Shown one piece after another: positions 6,948 to 11,077 of a stretch of DNA of 11,077 nucleotides. Under the pieces are notes generated by a model that had not been told where the DNA came from, ran no database searches, and saw nothing but the letters and a program-made list of their open reading frames with translations. The stretch comes from an uncultured Burkholderiales bacterium. Lineage in GTDB: Bacteria; Pseudomonadota; Gammaproteobacteria; Burkholderiales; Burkholderiaceae_C. A program made the position numbers and the translations under genes. The stretch lies in assembly GCA_903953985.1 (NCBI GenBank), contig CAJBLW010000032.1:1-11077 (forward strand), written 5' to 3'. The number at the start of each line of letters is the position of its first letter. The first letter of the stretch is position 1.

Positions 6948-7277
6948 TCAGCCCCAGCTGCGCGTGAGCAGTTCATCGAGGGCATCGGCAATCACTTGCC
7001 CCTGATCGGCCAAATTGCCCACGCAAGGGCCCAATTGATCGCTGGCTACCGACACCATGTCCAACGGGTGCAGCACCAAGGTCTGCCCCTTGATTTTGAA
7101 CACCGGGTTCATGCGCGTGCCTGCCACTTTGGCCCCGGCTGGTAAGGCCGAACGCAGCACCAGCGGAACCACAACCCGGCGACGGTAGCCGTCAAACAGC
7201 GAAGACTGCACCAGCACCACCATGGGCACGGTGTCCCGCATGGGGCCAGGGTTCAGGAGAACGTCGAATTGCGGCAT
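6948..7277 (-). CDS. ccdB: CcdB family toxin (DNA gyrase poison type)
   Basis: A 109-residue CcdB homologue, the toxin of a type II toxin-antitoxin pair; CcdB of plasmid F poisons the GyrA subunit of DNA gyrase. The sequence matches CcdB along its length: MPQFDV start, VLVQSSLFDGYRRRVVVPLV in place of the F-plasmid VDVQSDIID...RRMVIPL strand region, HPLDMVSV in place of TTDMASV, and a C-terminal helix ending in SWG. In F-plasmid CcdB the last three residues, W-G-I, contact gyrase; here W108 and G109 are present and the final Ile is missing. The gene follows ccdA by ten bases, the usual antitoxin-first order. There is only a weak ribosome-binding site, as expected if translation is coupled to ccdA. 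It is slightly longer than the 101-residue F-plasmid protein because of an extra central loop. Whether it is toxic is not known. Confidence 0.9.
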   Translation of the reverse strand: MPQFDVLLNPGPMRDTVPMVVLVQSSLFDGYRRRVVVPLVLRSALPAGAKVAGTRMNPVFKIKGQTLVLHPLDMVSVASDQLGPCVGNLADQGQVIADALDELLTRSWG

Positions 7278-7287
7278 CGCTCAGGTT

Positions 7288-7533
7288 TCAGAGCGTGGAG
7301 TGACCATCGGCGTAAGAACCAGATGAGTCGTGCAGGGCATTCCAATCGGTCACAGCCCGCTGAGCTTGCTCCCGGTGTTGCTGGCGAGACTGACGCTCAG
7401 CCACCACATACGCCTGCAGCATTTCTTCAACCTTGGCGGAGAGGTTGCCGCAATAAGAGCGAGACTCCTGCACCAGCGCTTCGCTGAGCGAGAGGTTGAC
7501 TGGTTTTTTAGCGATGGGTTCAAAAGATGACAT
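7288..7533 (-). CDS. ccdA: CcdA family antitoxin
   Basis: An 81-residue antitoxin that would neutralise CcdB and, with it, repress its own promoter. The N-terminal part (PVNLSLSEALVQESRSY, then NLSAKVEEMLQAYV) fits a ribbon-helix-helix DNA-binding domain. The C-terminal part, DWNALHDSSGSYADG, resembles the RFIEMNGSFAD toxin-binding tail of F-plasmid CcdA. ATG 7533 is preferred: a run of six G bases lies four bases upstream, and the predicted transcription start near 7547 would leave no leader for the alternative ATG at 7545. The open frame extends further up to 7809 but runs into the divergent flavoprotein gene and is not family-like. Expressed as ccdA-ccdB with a ten-base gap. Confidence 0.9.
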   Translation of the reverse strand: MSSFEPIAKKPVNLSLSEALVQESRSYCGNLSAKVEEMLQAYVVAERQSRQQHREQAQRAVTDWNALHDSSGSYADGHSTL

Positions 7534-7553
7534 GGTGCCCCCCATTTCGTCAC

Positions 7554-7583
7554 ATTCTATGCGCATTGAATGCGCATAAGCAA
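7554..7583 (-). promoter_or_regulatory. Predicted ccdAB promoter
   Basis: On the minus strand, TTGCTT (7583-7578) as -35 and TAGAAT (7559-7554, five of six consensus bases) as -10 are separated by 18 bases. Transcription would start near 7547, fourteen bases before the ccdA ATG at 7533. Confidence 0.5.
7558..7578. promoter_or_regulatory. Palindromic operator in the ccdAB promoter
   Basis: TATGCGCAT, a TGA spacer and ATGCGCATA form a perfect 9+3+9 inverted repeat filling the space between the predicted -35 and -10 boxes of ccdAB. Ribbon-helix-helix antitoxins bind such sites, so this is the likely autoregulatory CcdA-CcdB operator (inference). It also lies 32 bases before the start of the divergent flavoprotein gene, and a further GCGCAT overlaps that gene's start codon at 7606-7611. 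Confidence 0.6.
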
Positions 7584-7609
7584 AACATAACCCAGCTACA
7601 CTCTCGCGC

Positions 7610-8830
7610 ATGAACCAATGGGATGCAGTCATCGTGGGTGCCGGGGCTGCCGGTTTGTTTTGCGCAGGCGTGGCAGGCCAGCGCGGCCTGAAGGTTCTGT
7701 TGCTCGACCACAGCGAGAAGATCGCCGAAAAGATCCGCATCTCAGGCGGTGGACGCTGCAATTTCACCAACCGATTGCTCGATGCATCGGCCCCACAAAA
7801 GCACTTCATCGGCCATAACCCGCAATTTTGCCGCTCGGCCCTGTCGCGCTACACCCCACAAGACTTTATCGATTTGGTGCAAAAGCACGGCATCGCTTTC
7901 CATGAAAAGCACAAGGGCCAGCTGTTTTGCGACCATTCGGCTGAAGACATCATCCGCATGCTGTTGGCCGAATGCGAAGCAGGTGGCGTGACCCTGAAAA
8001 TGGGCTGCAGCGTGCAAGCTGTGCGTCACTTGGCCGATGGCGGCTACGAATTGGACACCTCACAAGGCCCAGTCCAAACAAAGTCTTTGGTGGTGGCCAC
8101 GGGGGGCTTGTCCATCCCCAAAATCGGGGCCACTGGCTGGGGCTACGAAGTGGCCACGCAGTTCGGCCTGCGCCTGGTCGAGCGACGCGCTGGTCTTGTG
8201 CCTTTGACTTTTGACGGCGCTGCCTGGGCGCCTTATGCGCAATTGGCCGGACTGGCCTTGCCCGTGGGCATCAGCACAGGAGAGAAGAAAACCCGCATGC
8301 ATTTTGACGAGGACTTGTTGTTCACCCACCGGGGGTTGTCAGGCCCGGGCGTGCTGCAAATTTCAAGTTATTGGCAGGAGGGCACGCCCATTCGCCTGAA
8401 CCTGGCGCCCGAGGTGAACTTGCACCATCGTTTGCAAGAGGCCAAGCTGCGCTCGAAAAAATTGCTGGGCAACGAGTTGGCCACCTTGGTGCCCAGCCGC
8501 TTGGCCGAGGCCTGGGTCAGCCAAGACCCCGCCTTGCAACGCACATCAGCCGAAGTACCCGACAAAGCCTTGAACAAGCTGGCCGAAGCTTTGTCCAGCT
8601 GGACGCTCACGCCAACTGGCAGCGAAGGGTACAAAAAAGCCGAGGTGACCCTGGGCGGCGTGGACACGCGAGACCTGTCTTCACAAACCATGGAATCCAG
8701 ACAAATGGGCCTGTACTTCATTGGTGAAGTGGTGGATGTGACGGGCTGGCTGGGCGGTTACAACTTTCAATGGGCCTGGGCCAGCGGCCATGCATGCGCC
8801 ACAGCACTGGCCAACCAGCGAAGCACTTAG
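7610..8830 (+). CDS. YhiN/HI0933 (BaiN/RdsA) family FAD-dependent oxidoreductase
   Basis: A 406-residue flavoprotein of the HI0933 family, which includes E. coli YhiN and clostridial BaiN; physiological substrates are mostly unknown, so no reaction is assigned. The N-terminus carries the dinucleotide-binding GAGAAG (10-15) ending in an acidic residue at D33, which would bind the FAD ribose. The family signature ISGGGRCNFTN is at 44-54, ATGGLSIPKIGATGWGY lies in the middle, and the closing FAD-contact segment GEVVDVTGWLGGYNFQWAWASG is near the C-terminus. The length is normal. ATG 7610 puts the nucleotide-binding strand at the very start, as in the family; the Shine-Dalgarno sequence is poor. 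It is divergent from ccdA across 76 bases that also contain the ccdAB operator, so its expression might be influenced by CcdA-CcdB (inference). Confidence 0.93.
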   Translation: MNQWDAVIVGAGAAGLFCAGVAGQRGLKVLLLDHSEKIAEKIRISGGGRCNFTNRLLDASAPQKHFIGHNPQFCRSALSRYTPQDFIDLVQKHGIAFHEKHKGQLFCDHSAEDIIRMLLAECEAGGVTLKMGCSVQAVRHLADGGYELDTSQGPVQTKSLVVATGGLSIPKIGATGWGYEVATQFGLRLVERRAGLVPLTFDGAAWAPYAQLAGLALPVGISTGEKKTRMHFDEDLLFTHRGLSGPGVLQISSYWQEGTPIRLNLAPEVNLHHRLQEAKLRSKKLLGNELATLVPSRLAEAWVSQDPALQRTSAEVPDKALNKLAEALSSWTLTPTGSEGYKKAEVTLGGVDTRDLSSQTMESRQMGLYFIGEVVDVTGWLGGYNFQWAWASGHACATALANQRST

Positions 8831-8847
8831 CGCCGCACCACCGTGGG

Positions 8848-8875
8848 CTGAATAACTGGATTTCATGGCTATAAT
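8848..8875 (+). promoter_or_regulatory. rpsU promoter
   Basis: A perfect TATAAT at 8870-8875 with a weak -35 (CTGAAT at 8848-8853, 16-base spacer). Transcription would start near 8882, giving a leader of about 120 bases before rpsU. Confidence 0.7.
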
Positions 8876-8882
8876 CTCAGGC

Positions 8883-8966
8883 TTTGCTGGCAAACCCCCG
8901 TCTGCCAAATACTAGTTCGTGACGGGGAACCGCCGAAACTGGGTTTCAAGGGCCCGATCTCCCTTG
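8883..8966 (+). promoter_or_regulatory. Structured 5' leader of rpsU mRNA
   Basis: Four consecutive inverted repeats follow the predicted transcription start: TTTGC/GCAAA (8883-8894, two-base loop), CCCCGTC/GACGGGG (8896-8902 with 8921-8927, 18-base loop), GAAAC/GTTTC (8935-8947, three-base loop) and CAAGGG/CCCTTG (8947-8952 with 8961-8966, eight-base loop, sharing base 8947 with the previous stem). No open frame with a start signal explains the stretch. Ribosomal protein mRNAs often carry leaders bound by their own product; that is a possible role here, not shown. Confidence 0.5.
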
Positions 8967-9004
8967 CTTCCGCAGCCGGCACATTTTTTGGAAACTTTGA
9001 TTCA

Positions 9005-9217
9005 ATGACCACCATCCGCGTGAAAGAAAACGAGCCGTTCGACGTTGCCCTGCGTCGCTTCAAGCGCACCATCGAAAAGCTCGGCCTGCTGACCGACCTG
9101 CGTGCCCGCGAGTTCTACGAAAAGCCCACGACCGAGCGCAAGCGCAAGAAGTCGGCTGCCGTTAAGCGTCACTACAAGCGCGTGCGCAGCATGCAGCTGC
9201 CCAAGAAGATGTACTGA
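9005..9217 (+). CDS. rpsU: 30S ribosomal protein bS21
   Basis: A 70-residue ribosomal protein of the small subunit platform, needed for efficient initiation on natural mRNAs. It matches the bS21 pattern: VKENEPFDVALRRFKRTIEK at the N-terminus, then LTDLRAREFYEKPTTERKRKK and a very basic C-terminal tail. Length is typical (E. coli 71). The start ATG 9005 has GGAAA at 8990-8994, ten bases upstream, which is rather far. It has its own promoter and a strong terminator, so it can be transcribed as a single gene ahead of yqeY. Confidence 0.98.
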   Translation: MTTIRVKENEPFDVALRRFKRTIEKLGLLTDLRAREFYEKPTTERKRKKSAAVKRHYKRVRSMQLPKKMY

Positions 9218-9225
9218 TCTTCCCC

Positions 9226-9252
9226 TTTGCTTGACCTGAAAAGGTCTGCAAA
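9226..9252 (+). other. Long hairpin with GAAA tetraloop just after rpsU
   Basis: GACCT-GAAA-AGGTC (9233-9246) is a perfect stem capped by a GNRA-type tetraloop. Outside a small internal loop (TT against T) the stem continues with TTTGC (9226-9230) and GCAAA (9248-9252). It starts eight bases after the rpsU stop and precedes the terminator, so it may protect or process the mRNA 3' end. Confidence 0.5.
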
Positions 9253-9253
9253 C

Positions 9254-9291
9254 AAGCCCGCTGGAGGACGCTCAGGCGGGCTTTGTTGTTT
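9254..9291 (+). terminator. Rho-independent terminator after rpsU
   Basis: AAGCCCGC (9254-9261) pairs with GCGGGCTT (9276-9283) around a 14-base loop and is followed by TGTTGTTT, a T-rich tail. GC-rich stem plus tail fits an intrinsic terminator for rpsU; read-through into yqeY remains possible. Confidence 0.8.
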
Positions 9292-9309
9292 CTGATTTCC
9301 TTTTATAAA
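9283..9309 (+). promoter_or_regulatory. Possible yqeY promoter
   Basis: TATAAA at 9304-9309 (five of six -10 bases) lies 15 bases after TTGTTG at 9283-9288, which overlaps the rpsU terminator tail. The spacer is short and the -35 weak. A start near 9316 would leave about 15 bases before yqeY. Confidence 0.35.
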
Positions 9310-9330
9310 TTCCCATACTTGGAGCCCCTC

Positions 9331-9792
9331 ATGCGCCTGAAAGAACAGATCACCGAAGACATGAAAACCGCCATGCGGGCCAAAGACGCCGAGCGTCTGG
9401 GCACCATCCGCCTGCTGCTGTCGGCCCTGAAACAAAAGGAAGTGGACGAGCGCATCGAACTCGACGACGTGGCCGTGGTGGCCATCGTGGACAAGCTCAT
9501 CAAGCAGCGCAAGGATTCGATTGCCGCCTTTGAGCAAGCTGCCCGCCAGGACCTGGCCGACAAGGAAAAGGCCGAAATGGCTGTTTTGGTGGGCTACCTG
9601 CCAGCACGCATGTCGGCCGAAGAGGTGGCGGCTGCGGTGCAGGCCATCGTGGCCGAACTCGGCGAAGAAATGGGCAAGAAGGTAGGCCCAGGTGACATGG
9701 GCAAGGTCATGGGCGCGGTCAAAGCCCAACTGGCAGGCAAGGCCGATATGGGCCAAGTGTCCGCTGCCGTGAAGGCGGCGCTGGCGGGCTGA
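9331..9792 (+). CDS. yqeY: GatB/YqeY domain-containing protein
   Basis: A 153-residue stand-alone YqeY protein, related to the tRNA-binding tail domain of GatB (the Asp/Glu-tRNA amidotransferase subunit). Its function is not established; a tRNA-related role is inferred from the domain. Features: MRLKEQITEDMKTAMRAKDAERLGTIR (shown in part: EDMKTAMRAKD) at the N-terminus, RKDSIAAFEQA in the middle, VGYLPARMSAEEV at about 88-100, and a Gly/Ala/Lys-rich C-terminal bundle (GPGDMGKVMGAVKA). ATG 9331 has GGAG at 9321-9324 six bases upstream; an in-frame TTG at 9283 lies inside the rpsU terminator and is rejected. It follows rpsU by 113 bases. It is convergent with the LysR gene with only eight bases between the stop codons. 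Confidence 0.94.
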   Translation: MRLKEQITEDMKTAMRAKDAERLGTIRLLLSALKQKEVDERIELDDVAVVAIVDKLIKQRKDSIAAFEQAARQDLADKEKAEMAVLVGYLPARMSAEEVAAAVQAIVAELGEEMGKKVGPGDMGKVMGAVKAQLAGKADMGQVSAAVKAALAG

Positions 9793-9800
9793 CCCGGGAT

Positions 9801-10739
9801 TCAGTCGGCCAGGCTGAGGGCACTGTCTCTCAGGCAGCCCATGAAGATGCTTTGTTGCGTTTTCATTCGTTCCTCGCGCAAGCGAAAACAGCACATCGGC
9901 CCACTGAGCAACTCTGCGGGTGCACGCAATGCTTGCACCTGTGCGGTGGCTTCGAACTGCTTGGCCTGCTGATGGGCAATGGCCCACAACATCGGGGTTT
10001 GACCGATCAGACTGACGGCGAGCAAGGATGAGTCGGTTTGCACATCCGGTCCCTGCCCCAAACGATCGCCGTTGCGGTGGACTGACAGCATTCGGTCAAT
10101 TTTGGGACGCAATGGGGTGTGGGGCGGGGGCAACACCCAGGCCTCTTGCGCCAGATCTGTCCATGTGAGCTTCTTTTTTTTGTGAAGGCGGTGACCCGCT
10201 CCTGCGAGGATGGTGCTGTGCTCCTCATACAAAGGAGTAACTTCGACCAAATTCAAATCCACCCGGAATTCAGCGTGCGCCAGCATGAGGTCAAGGCGGC
10301 CATCCAGCAATTGCTCATAAAGCACCTCCAGTGGCAGCATCTGGGTGATCAGCAGCACCTCTGGCAAGATCTCACGCGAACGCGCCATGGCCTGCGCCAA
10401 GACCTCCGGCGAAAAAGCAGACAGCACGCCGACACGCATCTCAGCGCTGACACCACCGGACAAGCCCAGCAAGTCCTCCTCGGCCAGATCGATCTCGGCC
10501 AGCACGCGGTGAGCGTGCTGAATAAGACTCAAACCCGCCACAGTGGGCACCATGCGTTTGGTGGTGCGCTGAAACAAGATCACCTGCAACTGGCCCTCTA
10601 GTTGGGCCAGCGCCCTTGAGGCAGCCGGCTGGGTGGAGTGCAGGATGTCGGCACACCGACTCAGGTTGAGCTCGCGCCCCAGAACGCTCACCAAGCGCAG
10701 TTGCTTGAGCGTCAGCACCCTTTGTAAATTTAAAGCCAT
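9801..10739 (-). CDS. LysR-type transcriptional regulator
   Basis: A 312-residue LysR family regulator of normal length. The N-terminal winged helix-turn-helix is clear: LTLKQLRLVSVL (9-20), LSRCADIL (26-33), then the recognition helix around STQPAASRALAQLE (35-48) and the LFQRTTKRMVPTVAG wing. The C-terminal part is the ligand-binding domain, opening with MRVGVLSAF near residue 100. ATG 10739 is the start; the in-frame TTG at 10745 adds two residues only. It diverges from the solute-binding protein gene starting at 10871, a common pairing in which the regulator controls its neighbour in response to a small organic acid (inference). A perfect palindrome sits seven bases upstream of its start codon, well placed for autorepression. 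The effector is unknown. Confidence 0.93.
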   Translation of the reverse strand: MALNLQRVLTLKQLRLVSVLGRELNLSRCADILHSTQPAASRALAQLEGQLQVILFQRTTKRMVPTVAGLSLIQHAHRVLAEIDLAEEDLLGLSGGVSAEMRVGVLSAFSPEVLAQAMARSREILPEVLLITQMLPLEVLYEQLLDGRLDLMLAHAEFRVDLNLVEVTPLYEEHSTILAGAGHRLHKKKKLTWTDLAQEAWVLPPPHTPLRPKIDRMLSVHRNGDRLGQGPDVQTDSSLLAVSLIGQTPMLWAIAHQQAKQFEATAQVQALRAPAELLSGPMCCFRLREERMKTQQSIFMGCLRDSALSLAD

Positions 10740-10745
10740 GATCAA

Positions 10746-10765
10746 TCATACCCATTCAGGTATGA
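10746..10765. promoter_or_regulatory. LysR-type operator candidate between the regulator and the Bug protein gene
   Basis: TCATACC and GGTATGA form a perfect 7+6+7 inverted repeat. It contains a symmetric T-N12-A, close to the T-N11-A core of LysR sites, and lies next to the regulator start and 19 bases upstream of the -35 box of the divergent promoter, where an activator would bind. Confidence 0.55.
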
Positions 10766-10784
10766 ATCAGCTCCAATTACTCAT

Positions 10785-10813
10785 TTGTCACACCAGACGG
10801 GACTTTGAATAAT
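10785..10813 (+). promoter_or_regulatory. Promoter of the Bug/TctC protein gene
   Basis: TTGTCA (10785-10790) and AATAAT (10808-10813) each match consensus at five of six bases and are separated by an optimal 17-base spacer. Transcription would start near 10820, leaving a leader of about 50 bases. Confidence 0.65.
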
Positions 10814-10822
10814 GGCCAACAG

Positions 10823-10837
10823 TCAAACACCGTTTGA
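10823..10837 (+). repeat. Small inverted repeat at the start of the Bug protein mRNA
   Basis: TCAAAC-ACC-GTTTGA is a perfect six-base inverted repeat with a three-base centre, just after the predicted transcription start. It may be an mRNA 5' hairpin or a second operator. Confidence 0.35.
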
Positions 10838-10870
10838 TCTGAACCGACAAAACCCAGGAGACCCCTCACC

Positions 10871-11077
10871 ATGCCCACCATTCCGGTTTTTCGACATGCA
10901 GCCCACACTTTGCTGGCCAGCCTGATGCTGACGCTGGCCTCTGCCGCGATGGCCCAAACCTACCCGAGCAAAGCCATCCGCATGGTCGTGCCCTGGCCCC
11001 CCGGCACGCCTGCCGATGTCTCTGGACGCATCGTGGCCGAAAAAATGAGCGCCGCTTTGGGACAACCCATCGTGGTG
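10871..11077 (+). CDS. Bug/TctC family tripartite tricarboxylate transporter substrate-binding protein, N-terminus only
   Basis: The first 69 residues of a periplasmic binding protein of the Bug family, very numerous in Burkholderiales, which bind carboxylates and related compounds for TctA-TctB type transporters or for sensing. A signal peptide is evident: FRH at 7-9, hydrophobic core about 14-26, cleavage after AMA before QTYPSK. The mature start YPSKAIRMVVPWPPGTPADVSGR is the family hallmark that forms the first strand and ligand loop; the usual PFPPGG reads PWPPGT here. ATG 10871 has AGGAG at 10856-10860, ten bases upstream. The gene runs off the window. Control by the divergent LysR protein is likely from the layout. 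Confidence 0.92.
   Translation, partial: MPTIPVFRHAAHTLLASLMLTLASAAMAQTYPSKAIRMVVPWPPGTPADVSGRIVAEKMSAALGQPIVV

Noticed and set aside
7534..7809. Longer CcdA start reaching to 7809
   Set aside because: It would overlap the flavoprotein N-terminus and the ccdAB promoter, and adds residues unlike any CcdA.
9793..9800. CCCGGG palindrome between yqeY and the LysR gene as a bidirectional terminator
   Set aside because: Six bases without loop or T-run cannot form a terminator; probably chance.
1..11077. CRISPR arrays, tRNA or rRNA genes, insertion sequences, phage attachment sites
   Set aside because: No regularly spaced direct repeats, no cloverleaf or rRNA segments, no transposase or integrase frames and no flanking terminal repeats were seen on reading.

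Overview
The window looks like chromosomal DNA of a betaproteobacterium of order Burkholderiales, most likely a Comamonadaceae-type freshwater or soil bacterium. This is inferred from the moderately high GC, the housekeeping genes tsaD, rpsU and yqeY, the pairing of ybiB with cobA, and a LysR regulator diverging from a Bug/TctC-family periplasmic binding protein. I could run no similarity search, so the taxonomic placement is inference.

Layout from left to right. (a) 1-816, minus strand: the N-terminal two thirds of an aldehyde dehydrogenase, cut by the window edge. (b) 1086-1697, minus strand: an unrecognised 203-residue protein behind a strikingly AT-rich leader (about 1698-1915) that carries two back-to-back inverted repeats. 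One of them is followed by a T-run and resembles an attenuator or small-RNA terminator. (c) 1996-4439, minus strand: a secreted branched-chain-amino-acid-type binding protein, then tsaD (tRNA t6A synthesis). (d) 4528-6945, plus strand: a ModA-like binding protein without a visible signal peptide, then ybiB and cobA, the last two overlapping by 4 bases. (e) 6948-7533, minus strand: a chromosomal ccdA-ccdB toxin-antitoxin pair wedged between cobA and the next gene, with a perfect 9+3+9 palindrome inside its promoter. (f) 7610-8830, plus strand: a YhiN/HI0933-type flavoprotein. (g) 9005-9792, plus strand: rpsU with a perfect -10 box, a highly structured leader and a strong terminator, then yqeY. 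(h) 9801-11077: a LysR regulator divergent from a Bug/TctC solute-binding protein that runs off the window, with a clear promoter and a perfect 7+6+7 operator-like palindrome between them.

Functional links. The ybiB-cobA overlap implies translational coupling; cobA supplies precorrin-2 for siroheme or cobamides. Two binding-protein genes (1996-3273 and 4528-5217) have no permease or ATPase genes nearby. Two convergent junctions are very tight (2 bases at cobA/ccdB, 8 bases at yqeY/LysR). Most of the sequence is ordinary. I did not find a convincing new multi-gene system. The items most worth a second look are the AT-rich leader of the unknown gene, the ModA-like/ybiB/cobA group, the ccdAB operator and toxin C-terminus, and the rpsU leader RNA.
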